A DNA stretch of 64,000 nt. It comes from Iodobacter sp. BJB302. GTDB lineage: Bacteria > Pseudomonadota > Gammaproteobacteria > Burkholderiales > Chitinibacteraceae. Below are positions 35,680-44,503 of this stretch, piece by piece; the first letter of the stretch is position 1; each line of letters starts with the position of its first letter. The DNA is taken from the NCBI RefSeq assembly GCF_002735645.1, contig NZ_PDZG01000008.1, forward strand, positions 34,514 through 98,513, in the 5' to 3' direction. The notes under the pieces are model-generated. The model was given only the letters and a program-made list of their open reading frames with translations, searched no databases and was not told the DNA's origin. The position numbers were made by a program, and so were the translations under genes.

Positions 35680-36502
35680 CCTCTCACAAGCGCTGGAAAT
35701 GGCGGGCTTAACCGATTCCGGCCTGCATCGCGATCATAATGAAGACACCATCCACTTTAATGCTGAAAAAGGCCTTGTGGTGCTGGCCGATGGTATGGGC
35801 GGCTATAACGCCGGAGAAGTAGCCAGCGGAATCGCCGTAGAAATGGTGTGCCATGTGGTGCATGACGCAATGCAATCCAACTTTCCCTTGCACTTGCAAA
35901 GGCCGGACAGCCTTTGGCCCGCGGCACATGATGTATTGATGGCGGCGGTGCATTATGCCAATCAGTCTATTTACGGCACAGCACAAAGCCAGCCGCAGTG
36001 TGCAGGAATGGGCACCACACTGGTTTGCGCGCTGTTTTATGATTCACGCCTGGCCGTTGCCCATGTGGGCGATTCCAGGCTCTATCGCCTGCGGGGAGAA
36101 GAATTCACCCAGCTCACAAGAGATCACTCTTTTTTACAAGAACAAATAGACAGCGGCATCATTACGGCAGAAGACGCACGGCACTCCACATATAAAAATT
36201 TAGTCACCCGCGCGGTAGGTATAGAGAGTGGCGTACAGGCCGAATTACACGAACACGCGGTATTGCCCGGCGATATTTATTTATTTTGCTCAGATGGCCT
36301 TAGCGATATGGCAGATGATGGCGATATTGCAGACACAATTACGGCTTTTAGCAGCAATATAGAGCTTGGCAGCAGGCAATTGATCCAGCTGGCCAACGAT
36401 ATGGGGGGAAAAGACAATATCTCTGCCATATTAGTAAGAGTAAAAGAAGCTTTCCCCGCCAATACTGGTTTGTGGTCAAAAATGAGTGCCTGGTTTACTT
36501 AG
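35672..36502 (+). CDS. PP2C-family Ser/Thr protein phosphatase
   Basis: About 276 residues from the ATG at 35672, which overlaps the kinase stop by eight bases. Earlier in-frame starts lie inside the kinase gene without support. PP2C metal-binding motifs are intact: DSGLHRDHNEDTIHF, VLADGMGGYNAGEVAS, VAHVGDSRLYRLRG, FCSDGLSD and GKDNISAILVRVKEA. It should reverse the phosphorylation made by the kinase encoded just upstream; the coupled start supports a matched pair. There is no membrane segment, so it acts in the cytoplasm. Confidence 0.95.
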   Translation: MLNLSQALEMAGLTDSGLHRDHNEDTIHFNAEKGLVVLADGMGGYNAGEVASGIAVEMVCHVVHDAMQSNFPLHLQRPDSLWPAAHDVLMAAVHYANQSIYGTAQSQPQCAGMGTTLVCALFYDSRLAVAHVGDSRLYRLRGEEFTQLTRDHSFLQEQIDSGIITAEDARHSTYKNLVTRAVGIESGVQAELHEHAVLPGDIYLFCSDGLSDMADDGDIADTITAFSSNIELGSRQLIQLANDMGGKDNISAILVRVKEAFPANTGLWSKMSAWFT

Positions 36503-36581
36503 TCAGATTCTGTTTTAAGAGCGCTGTATTTATAAAAACGGCTCACTGAAACAGGTCTTTTATCCAAGAAGAGAAACAATT

Positions 36582-37313
36582 ATGGCCAAAATCGTTCTTA
36601 GTCTGGACGGCGTTTTAATTAAAGAAATCAAGCTCAATAAAGAGCGGTTCACCATTGGCCGCCGTCCGGGCAATGATTTACAAATAGATAATCTTGCCGT
36701 ATCCGGAGAGCACGCCGTATTAATCATGCAAGGCTCAAATGTACTGATTGAAGATTTAAACAGCACCAATGGCACTAAAGTGAATCATCACGATATTCAA
36801 AAAGAGCGGCTGAAAGAAGGTGATGAGATTTTAGTAGGCAAACATATTCTGCGTTATTACAGCGAAAAGCCAACCGACAACACAGACTTTGAAAAAACCA
36901 TGATGATGGGCCGCCCGCCTGTGATGGCCAAACCTGCGCCGCCCGCCCCAGCCGCTGCTGCAGATATCCCGCCACCTGCTCCGGCGGAGCCTCCTGTACA
37001 GCCTTTGGCGGCTCCCGCTGCCCCGGCCCAGCCCGATGCACTTCCTCAGCAACTTGGCGTTATTAAAGTGCTCTCTGGAGCCAATACCGGAAAAGAGCTG
37101 GAGCTCAATAAAAAACTCACAACACTTGGCAAAACAGGCGTGCAAGTGGCGGTCATTACAAAGCGGCCACAAGGCTATTTCCTGACCCATGTAGAAGGCG
37201 AACACCATCCCACGGTCAATAAAAAAGAGATTGGTGTCCACGCTCATTTACTGCAAGAGAAAGACATCATCGAGCTTTTGGGGATCGAGATGACTTTCTT
37301 TTATCGCAGCTGA
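36582..37313 (+). CDS. FHA-domain protein with a C-terminal FHA-like domain
   Basis: A 243-residue cytoplasmic protein. The N-terminal FHA domain (about 22-92) holds the phosphothreonine-binding residues GRRPGNDL, SGEH and NSTNG. A Pro/Ala-rich linker (about 112-150) leads to a second, degenerate FHA-like domain (LGKTGVQVAVITKRPQGYFL, then EKDIIELLGIEMTFFY). Thr106 in DFEKTMMMG resembles the kinase's SETVMLG, so both may be phosphosites read by FHA domains. The cyclase gene starts two bases after its stop. It is the obvious adaptor between the kinase and the cyclase. Confidence 0.9.
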   Translation: MAKIVLSLDGVLIKEIKLNKERFTIGRRPGNDLQIDNLAVSGEHAVLIMQGSNVLIEDLNSTNGTKVNHHDIQKERLKEGDEILVGKHILRYYSEKPTDNTDFEKTMMMGRPPVMAKPAPPAPAAAADIPPPAPAEPPVQPLAAPAAPAQPDALPQQLGVIKVLSGANTGKELELNKKLTTLGKTGVQVAVITKRPQGYFLTHVEGEHHPTVNKKEIGVHAHLLQEKDIIELLGIEMTFFYRS

Positions 37314-37315
37314 AA

Positions 37316-39532
37316 ATGAAAGCCAGCTTCCGCAAACACTGGCCACAAGTATTACTCGGTGCACTGCTGCTGCTGCTGGCCCTGATGCACGTCCTTGGCA
37401 CTCCCCGCCTTCCCACCCTCAGCCAGATAGATGTTTATCTTTACGATGTACGGTTAAGGCTGGGAATGCCGGGTGGCATTGATTCAAGGATTGTGATTGT
37501 TGATATTGATGAAAAAAGTCTGGGCGAGCTTGGCCGCTGGCCATGGCGGCGTGATCATCTGGCAAAGCTGATCGATCAGTTATTCGATCACTATCAAATT
37601 AAAACCGTCGGCTTTGACGTGGTTTTTGCCGAGCCCGATGAAAGCTCCGGCCTTCCTGTTTTACGCAGGATGGCGGCCAATGAATTAAGCACAAACACCG
37701 CCTTTAAAAACGAATTAAACCGGCTGACCCCCGAGCTGGACACCGATGCACGCTTTGCCAAAGCCCTGAGCAACCGCTCTGTGATCACCGGCTTTTATTT
37801 TAGTAATGAAGCCAAAGCCGTTTCCAGCGGCACCCTTCCCCCTGCCATTCTTAAAGCAAGCGATTTAGCCCCGGTCTCTAAGCAAATTGTGGGAGGGAAA
37901 AACTATGGCGGCAATTTGCCCGGCTTGCAGCAGGCCGCTGGGCATGGCGGCCATTTTGTGCCCATTCTGGATAGTGATGGCATTGCCAGACGCGTGTCAT
38001 TAGTCGTAAAAATTGGCGAAGATTATTATCCTGCACTCGGTTTAGCGCTCGCCAGAATGGCATTAGGTCAGGAAGCGTTCTCTCCTGTGATTGAAGAAAG
38101 CACTCAAGGTGTTTACGCGCTGGAAGCATTTCGCTTAGGCAACCGTCGCTTGCCTGTTAATGAAAACGGCTGGGCGCTGATCCCCTTTAAAGGCCCGCAG
38201 GGAAGTTTTCCCTATGTTTCAGCTGCAGATGTTATTTCAGGCAAAGTAAGCCCTGAAATACTTAAAGATAAAATTGTTTTACTAGGCACCACGGCACCTG
38301 GTTTAAAAGACTTACGCGCAACCCCGGTGGGCGAATCTTATGCAGGGGTTGAAATTCATGCCAATTTAATTGCCGCGATTCTGGATCAGTCACTGCCCCA
38401 GCACCCCGGCTATTTATTTGGTGCTGAATTTTTACTACTGCTGATTATGGGTCCACTGCTGATTTGGGTGCTGATCCGCTTCTCACCACTTTTTGCCAGT
38501 GTATTTTGCCTACTGCTGATGCTTTTTCTGACTGCGGGCAATCTAGCACTCTGGCACTACGCACATCTTGATATGCCAATGGCCGCATCTTTAATGATCA
38601 TTGTGGGCCTCTACACCCTGAATATGGCCTATGGCTATTTCTTTGAAAGCCGCCGCAAACGCCAGCTCACCCAATTATTCGGCCAGTACGTTGTGCCAGA
38701 GCTGGTTGAACGTATGAGCGAAGATCCCGAGAAATACACCATGGAAGGCCAGAACCGCCCTCTTACCGTGTTATTTACCGATGTAAGAAGCTTTACCAAA
38801 ATATCCGAAGGCATGCCGGCCGATGAGTTAAGCCGTTTTATGAATGAGTTTCTGACCGAAATCTCAACCGTCATCAGGCATCAGCACCTTGGAACCATTG
38901 ATAAATACATCGGCGATTGCGTGATGGCTTTTTGGGGAGCCCCGGTTTTTGATCCCGATCACGCCCAGAATGCAGTGCTGGCCTCTTTAGAGATTCAGGA
39001 AGCGATTCATCAGCTCAACCCCAAGCTGGCCGCGCGCAACTGGCCCACTATTTCTGTTGGCGTGGGTGTCAATACCGGCAATGTCACGGTTGGTGATATG
39101 GGATCGCAATTCCGGATGAATTACACCGTCATGGGCGATGCCGTGAATCTGGCATCCAGGGTGGAGAGCTTAACCAAATATTACGGGGTGAGTATTTTGG
39201 TCAGCGAAAACACCCGCAACGCCGCCCCAAACCTGGTTTACCGCGAAATAGACCGGGTACGCGTGATGGGAAAAACAGAAGCCGTCACCCTTTACGAGCC
39301 TCTGCCACTCACCCGCCACGATGAGGCCGCACTCATCCTCTTTCATGAAAGCCTCAAACTCTATCGTAAACAAGAGTGGGATCTGGCCGAAATGCAGCTG
39401 CTTAATCTGCAGAAAATAACCGCAGAAAACGAGCATATTCTTTACCGTGTTTATTTAGAAAGAATCCAGAATTTCAGGCGTAATCCACCAGGTAGTAACT
39501 GGGATGGCGTACATCAATTTGACAGCAAATAG
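37316..39532 (+). CDS. CHASE2-domain class III adenylate cyclase
   Basis: A 738-residue membrane cyclase. N-terminal helix, CHASE2 sensor (about 35-350; SRIVIVDIDEKSLGELGRWP, then KIVLLGTTAPGLKDLRATPV), three membrane helices (about 365-440) and a cytoplasmic class III catalytic domain (about 478-660). Metal-binding Asp residues are in VLFTDVRSF and YIGDCVMAFWG; the Lys before YIGD and the Thr in NYTVMGDAVNLASRVE fit ATP (AC) rather than GTP selectivity, and Asn/Arg of NLASR are present. It should make cAMP in response to a periplasmic signal. The CHASE2 domain is paralogous to the kinase's. A cAMP phosphodiesterase gene follows 11 bases later. Confidence 0.93.
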   Translation: MKASFRKHWPQVLLGALLLLLALMHVLGTPRLPTLSQIDVYLYDVRLRLGMPGGIDSRIVIVDIDEKSLGELGRWPWRRDHLAKLIDQLFDHYQIKTVGFDVVFAEPDESSGLPVLRRMAANELSTNTAFKNELNRLTPELDTDARFAKALSNRSVITGFYFSNEAKAVSSGTLPPAILKASDLAPVSKQIVGGKNYGGNLPGLQQAAGHGGHFVPILDSDGIARRVSLVVKIGEDYYPALGLALARMALGQEAFSPVIEESTQGVYALEAFRLGNRRLPVNENGWALIPFKGPQGSFPYVSAADVISGKVSPEILKDKIVLLGTTAPGLKDLRATPVGESYAGVEIHANLIAAILDQSLPQHPGYLFGAEFLLLLIMGPLLIWVLIRFSPLFASVFCLLLMLFLTAGNLALWHYAHLDMPMAASLMIIVGLYTLNMAYGYFFESRRKRQLTQLFGQYVVPELVERMSEDPEKYTMEGQNRPLTVLFTDVRSFTKISEGMPADELSRFMNEFLTEISTVIRHQHLGTIDKYIGDCVMAFWGAPVFDPDHAQNAVLASLEIQEAIHQLNPKLAARNWPTISVGVGVNTGNVTVGDMGSQFRMNYTVMGDAVNLASRVESLTKYYGVSILVSENTRNAAPNLVYREIDRVRVMGKTEAVTLYEPLPLTRHDEAALILFHESLKLYRKQEWDLAEMQLLNLQKITAENEHILYRVYLERIQNFRRNPPGSNWDGVHQFDSK

Positions 39533-39543
39533 CAGGCCTCTCG

Positions 39544-40308
39544 ATGCACTTACGAATACTGGGGTGTAGTGGTGGAATAGGAGGTGCCAACCGCACCACT
39601 TCATTTCTGCTCAATGATTCGATTCTGATCGATGCCGGTACAGGCGTGGGTGACCTGAGCTTTACGGCGCTCACCCGTATTGAGCATATTTTTCTGACCC
39701 ACGCCCATCTTGATCACATCGCCTGCCTGCCCATGCTGGCCGATACTATTTTAGGCAGCCGCAGCGCCCCGCTTACCGTGTACGCCAGTGAAGCCACTTT
39801 AGGAGTATTAAAAAAGCATATTTTTAATTGGGCGGTCTGGCCCGACTTTAATCAGATTCCCAGCCGCGAAGCGCCTTTTCTGCGCTATGTCACCCTTGAT
39901 ACAGGGCAATCCTGCCGCATAGAAGAATGCACCATTACGGCTATTCCCGCAGTACACACGGTGCCTGCAGTAGGCTATCTGCTCAACAGCGGTAAAAACT
40001 CGCTTATTTTCAGCGGCGATTCAGTCTGCAGCCCTGCTTTCTGGGACATCGTGAATGCCACTGAAAATCTCAGCCATTTAATTATCGAAACGGCATTCAG
40101 TAACCGGGAGTACGAGCTGGCGAACGCAGCCAAGCATTTTTGCCCGCTTACACTTCTGGAGCAGCTCAAGCACCTCAGCCGCCCATGCCAAGTATTAGTC
40201 ACCCACTTGAAGCCCGCAGATTCAGAGCTGACCATGCAGGAAATACTGCGGGACAATATGAGCTTAAGCATCAGCAGATTAGAACAAAACCAGCTGATCC
40301 ATTTTTAA
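39544..40308 (+). CDS. Class II cyclic-nucleotide (cAMP) phosphodiesterase
   Basis: A 254-residue metallo-beta-lactamase-fold enzyme of the class II 3',5'-cyclic-nucleotide phosphodiesterase type. LRILGCSGGIGGANRTTSFL at the N-terminus, the metal motif FLTHAHLDHIACLPML and LIFSGDSVCSPAFW, then LVTHLKPAD, are present. It should hydrolyse cAMP to AMP, balancing the cyclase encoded 11 bases upstream. Some relatives act on other substrates of this fold, but the position next to the cyclase makes cAMP most likely. No signal peptide. Confidence 0.88.
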   Translation: MHLRILGCSGGIGGANRTTSFLLNDSILIDAGTGVGDLSFTALTRIEHIFLTHAHLDHIACLPMLADTILGSRSAPLTVYASEATLGVLKKHIFNWAVWPDFNQIPSREAPFLRYVTLDTGQSCRIEECTITAIPAVHTVPAVGYLLNSGKNSLIFSGDSVCSPAFWDIVNATENLSHLIIETAFSNREYELANAAKHFCPLTLLEQLKHLSRPCQVLVTHLKPADSELTMQEILRDNMSLSISRLEQNQLIHF

Positions 40309-40384
40309 TCAGCACCCAGAGCATGCCCTATAACACTTTAAACCCCTGAACCTTATCGCCCCAAGCCATCCGTGAGTCATCATC

Positions 40385-42724
40385 ATGAGTCAAAAAGACA
40401 GCGCCTTACGCTTTATGCATGAGCTTCAAAGCCTGACGAACCGCATTCATGCAACACGGCATATTGATGAGATTTTGCTGGAGATCAGCGGCGAAGCTTG
40501 CGCTGTTTTTGGCGCAGAACGCCTGACTATTTATGTGGCCAATGATACGGGCAACGAAATTATTTCCCGGGTTAAAACAGGCCTGGAAGGCTTTAAAGAG
40601 CTGCGCATTCCGGTAAATGACCGCAGCGTGGCCGGCTTTGTTGCCAACCATAAGCAGTTGGTTAATATCCGCGATGTGTATAACACCGAAGAGCTCACCA
40701 AATACAGCCCCACCCTGCAGTTTTTACAAGCCGTGGATAAACAAACCGGCTTCCATGCCAGAGAAATGCTCGCCGCACCTTTATTATCCGAAAACGATGG
40801 CACGCTGATTGGCGTAGTGCAGCTGATCAATAATAAGCAGCAGCACCCCTTTGAGAGCCAGACCGAAGACGGCATTCGCTTACTAGCAAAAACCCTCGCT
40901 ATTGCCTTGCAACAAAGGCAGCAACAGCCTTTTCCATTTTCACCCCAGCATAAATATGGCGGTCTGGTTGCCGCAAATGTGATTACCCAGGCTGCACTTC
41001 AGGTAGCCCTGCGTGAAAGCCACCGCGATAAAATCGATTTAGAAACATTACTGAGCGAAAAATATCAGGTGCCGCTCGCTGCCCTCGGGCAATCGCTGGC
41101 AGGCTATTTTGGCGTGGCCTATGAAGCCTTTAAACCCGAAAGAGTAAAACCCTTAGATTTACTCAAACATATCAAACGGGAATACGCGGCAGAAAATGGA
41201 TGGCTGCCTGTTGATGAGGAAAAAGAAGGCATTATTATCCTCACCACCGATCCTGAGCGTATTCGTGCCAGCCACACCGTTGCCCATGTTTTCCCCAATA
41301 AAAAAGCCATTTACCGGGTAAGCACCCGGACTGAGTTCCAAAAAACCCTGGATCTGTTTTTTGGAGAACAAAGCTTTGATAATAATATCGACGCCCTTCT
41401 TTCCACCATGGATGATGAAGACGCCGCCGAGCCTGTTTCACCCGAAGAAATCTCTGCGGCGCAAGACAATGAGCTGGTCAAACTCGTCAATCAGATTATT
41501 GTTGAAGCTTATAAAACCGGCGTTTCCGATATCCATATCGAGCCCTCCCCCGGCAACGAAAAGACCCGTATCCGCTTTCGCCGCGATGGCTCTTTAGTGG
41601 CTTACAAAGAAGTGCCCGCCTCTTACCGTAACCCGCTGGTCACGCGCATTAAAATCATGTGCGATCTGGACATCTCAGAAAAACGCAAACCACAAGACGG
41701 CAAAATCAAATTTAAAAAATATGTACCCGGCTACGATATCGAGCTGCGCGTGGCTACCATCCCCACCCAGGGCGGCGTTGAAGATGTGGTGATGCGGATT
41801 CTGGCCTCGGGCGAGCCCTTGCCGCTGGATAAACTGGCGCTGTCAGAGCGCACCATCACCAATCTGAAATCGGTGATCGCCAAACCCTATGGCCTGTTTT
41901 TTGTTTGCGGGCCAACCGGCTCGGGTAAAACCACCACCCTGCACTCGATTCTTAAACACCTCAACACCCCCGATACCAAGATATGGACGGCGGAAGACCC
42001 GGTTGAAATCACCCAAAAAGGGCTGCGGCAGGTTCAGGTTAATAATAAAGCGGGCCTGACTTTTGCCACCATCATGAAAGCCTTTTTACGCGCCGATCCC
42101 GACATCATTATGGTGGGTGAAATGCGCGATAAAGAAACCACCAGCACAGGGATTGAAGCCTCGCTCACCGGGCATCTGGTGCTGGCCACCCTGCACACCA
42201 ACAGCGCCCCGGAATCGATTATCCGCCTCTTGGATATGGGTATGGATCCCTTTAACTTTGCCGATGCCCTGCTCGGCATTCTGGCGCAGCGCCTCGCTAA
42301 AAGACTGTGTAAATGCAAAGAGGCATACCAGCCTGAAGCCGCTGAAATTAAGGCCATGCTGAAAGAATACAGCGAAGAGTTAAAGCAAACGACCGACTGG
42401 CAGAAGAACCCCGAGCAGGCCTCAGAGACCGTATATAAAGACTGGGTAACATCGTTTGCTAATAAAGAAGGGCAATTTACGCTTTACCGTGCCAAGGGTT
42501 GTGATGCTTGTAATAACACCGGCTATAAAGGCCGTTTAGGCCTGCATGAACTCTTAGTTGGCAGCGATAAAGTAAAAAAACAAATTCAGGAACATGCACG
42601 CGTAGCCGAATTGCTCGCCACCGCGCTGGAAGAAGGAATGCGTACTTTAAAGCAGGACGGCATCGAAAAAGTACTGCAGGGCCTGACCGATATGGCCCAG
42701 ATTCGCAGCGTTTGTATCAAGTAA
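40385..42724 (+). CDS. GAF-domain GspE/PilB-family secretion ATPase
   Basis: A 779-residue fusion. An N-terminal GAF domain (about 15-175; AERLTIYVAND, LAAPLLSENDGTLIGVVQLI) precedes a GspE/PilB N-terminal region (about 195-330) and the hexameric ATPase (about 360-765). Walker A is VCGPTGSGKTTTLHSI; the Walker B and Asp-box region is DPDIIMVGEMRDKETT. The usual tetracysteine zinc site is altered: the first pair reads LCKCKEAY (CxC), the second CDACNNTGYKGR (CxxC). The GAF domain could bind cAMP, cGMP or another small ligand, fitting the cyclase and phosphodiesterase upstream. No pilin, secretin or GspF partner is in this cluster. Confidence 0.92.
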   Translation: MSQKDSALRFMHELQSLTNRIHATRHIDEILLEISGEACAVFGAERLTIYVANDTGNEIISRVKTGLEGFKELRIPVNDRSVAGFVANHKQLVNIRDVYNTEELTKYSPTLQFLQAVDKQTGFHAREMLAAPLLSENDGTLIGVVQLINNKQQHPFESQTEDGIRLLAKTLAIALQQRQQQPFPFSPQHKYGGLVAANVITQAALQVALRESHRDKIDLETLLSEKYQVPLAALGQSLAGYFGVAYEAFKPERVKPLDLLKHIKREYAAENGWLPVDEEKEGIIILTTDPERIRASHTVAHVFPNKKAIYRVSTRTEFQKTLDLFFGEQSFDNNIDALLSTMDDEDAAEPVSPEEISAAQDNELVKLVNQIIVEAYKTGVSDIHIEPSPGNEKTRIRFRRDGSLVAYKEVPASYRNPLVTRIKIMCDLDISEKRKPQDGKIKFKKYVPGYDIELRVATIPTQGGVEDVVMRILASGEPLPLDKLALSERTITNLKSVIAKPYGLFFVCGPTGSGKTTTLHSILKHLNTPDTKIWTAEDPVEITQKGLRQVQVNNKAGLTFATIMKAFLRADPDIIMVGEMRDKETTSTGIEASLTGHLVLATLHTNSAPESIIRLLDMGMDPFNFADALLGILAQRLAKRLCKCKEAYQPEAAEIKAMLKEYSEELKQTTDWQKNPEQASETVYKDWVTSFANKEGQFTLYRAKGCDACNNTGYKGRLGLHELLVGSDKVKKQIQEHARVAELLATALEEGMRTLKQDGIEKVLQGLTDMAQIRSVCIK

Positions 42725-42860
42725 ACCATCAATATATTCCGAGCAGCGGCAAAGCTAAAAAAGACCAAAAACGCAACCCCGCCATCAGAATGGATGTGAA
42801 TAATTAAAACGCAGCAGTTTGCGTTCAATTTGCTTTGCACGGACCCAACAGAGAAGCAAT

Positions 42861-44450
42861 ATGCTTAGCCACGATATCCTTCATGATCGTTTAGAGCAGC
42901 TCAATGCCATCGGGATTTCCCTCTCCTGCGAAAACCATATCGACAAACTGATGGAGACCATCCTGATTGCGGCAAAGCATCTGGTTAACGCCGACGCAGG
43001 CACGCTTTATCTGGTGAAAGAAGGGGCCTTGTACTTTGAAATTGTTATTACCGAATCACTGGGCATTGCCATGGGCGGCACCACCGGCCACCCCACTAAC
43101 CTGCCCCCCGTGATGCTGCGCCATACCGATGGCACGCCCAACCTGAACAATGTGGTGGCCTGCGCGGTAAATAAAGACATCACCATTAATATTGAAGATG
43201 CTTACACCGCCGAAGGCTACGATTTTTCTGGCACCAAGCGTTTTGATGCCAGCGTGGGCTATCGCTCCAAATCTTTTCTCACCGTACCAATGAAAAACCA
43301 CGAACGTGAAATCATTGGTGTATTGCAGCTGATTAACGCCAAAGACGAGCACGGCGAGCTGAGCTATTTTGATGCAGACAGCCAGAGCATGGCCGAATCG
43401 CTGGCATCACAAGCCGCAATTGCCCTGACAAACCGGCGCCTGATCCATCAGCTGGAAGAGTTATTTGAATCCTTTATCAATTTAATCAACTTAGCCATCG
43501 ACGATAAATCGCCCTATACCGGCGGCCATTGCCAGCGCGTTCCCGCTTTAACCATAATGATTGCCGAAGCCGTTAATAACGCTAATTACGGCAGCATGGC
43601 CGGTTTTACAATGGATAACCGGGATCGCTACGAATTAAAAATAGCGGGTCTGCTTCACGATTGCGGCAAAATCACGACTCCGGTACATGTGGTAGACAAG
43701 GCCACTAAATTACAAACTATTTTTGATCGTATTCATTTAATAGATGCACGCTTTGAAGTACTCAAACGCGATGCAGAAATTGATTTTTTGCGCGGAAAAT
43801 GCTCTGAAACCGAATGGAAAACCCGCCTGGCGCAAATCGAATCAGACAGAACTTTTTTAAGGCACGCCAATACAGGCGGTGAATTTATGCCGGATAGCGC
43901 CTGTGATCGGGTAAAAGCCATTGCCCAGCAAAGCTGGCTTAGCCCGGATGACATCATCAGCCCGTTTTTATCAGCAGAAGAAATAGAAAACCTGTCTATT
44001 GCCAAAGGCACCCTCACCAGTGCCGAGCGCCAGATTATTAATCACCATATTGAAGTCACCATCGAAATGCTGGAATCCCTGCCTTGGCCCAAGCATTTAA
44101 AAAACGTCGCCGAATTTGCCGGCGGCCACCACGAAAGAATGGACGGCAAAGGCTATCCGCGCGGCCTGACTAAAAACCAAATGAGCATTCAGGCCCGCAT
44201 CATGGGCATCGCCGACGTATTTGAAGCCCTCACCGCGCGCGATCGGCCCTATAAAGACGGCATGAAGATATCCCAATCCCTCACCATCCTCGCCCGCATG
44301 GCCAAAGATCAGCATATTGATGGCGATTTATTTGAGATTTTTGTCAAAGAAAAAGTATGGAAAAACTACGCCGAATTATTCCTGGGGCCATCGCAAATTG
44401 ATGAAGTAGATGAAGAGAAATTATTGAGGATTGCCACTGGCAGGGATTAA
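42861..44450 (+). CDS. GAF-HD-GYP c-di-GMP phosphodiesterase
   Basis: About 529 residues from the ATG at 42861 (MLSHDILHDRLEQLNAIGIS), preceded by AGAGAAG; a TTG 14 codons upstream is less likely. An N-terminal GAF domain (about 15-195) precedes an HD-GYP domain: LLHDCGKITTPVHVVD, then after about 100 extra residues HHIEVTIEMLESL and GGHHERMDGKGYPRGL. The HD and GYP residues are intact, so hydrolysis of c-di-GMP is likely. The insertion between HD and GYP motifs is long but appears in relatives. Last gene of the signalling run, before a strong terminator. Confidence 0.92.
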   Translation: MLSHDILHDRLEQLNAIGISLSCENHIDKLMETILIAAKHLVNADAGTLYLVKEGALYFEIVITESLGIAMGGTTGHPTNLPPVMLRHTDGTPNLNNVVACAVNKDITINIEDAYTAEGYDFSGTKRFDASVGYRSKSFLTVPMKNHEREIIGVLQLINAKDEHGELSYFDADSQSMAESLASQAAIALTNRRLIHQLEELFESFINLINLAIDDKSPYTGGHCQRVPALTIMIAEAVNNANYGSMAGFTMDNRDRYELKIAGLLHDCGKITTPVHVVDKATKLQTIFDRIHLIDARFEVLKRDAEIDFLRGKCSETEWKTRLAQIESDRTFLRHANTGGEFMPDSACDRVKAIAQQSWLSPDDIISPFLSAEEIENLSIAKGTLTSAERQIINHHIEVTIEMLESLPWPKHLKNVAEFAGGHHERMDGKGYPRGLTKNQMSIQARIMGIADVFEALTARDRPYKDGMKISQSLTILARMAKDQHIDGDLFEIFVKEKVWKNYAELFLGPSQIDEVDEEKLLRIATGRD

Positions 44451-44460
44451 TCAATAGATA

Positions 44461-44495
44461 AAAAAATGGCCAGCAATTTGCTGGCCGTTTTTTTA
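44461..44495. terminator. Bidirectional terminator after the HD-GYP gene
   Basis: GGCCAGCAA and TTGCTGGCC pair with runs of A before and T after, so it can stop both the plus-strand signalling operon and the convergent minus-strand PilZ-like gene. Confidence 0.9.
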
Positions 44496-44503
44496 TCTGA
44501 TTT

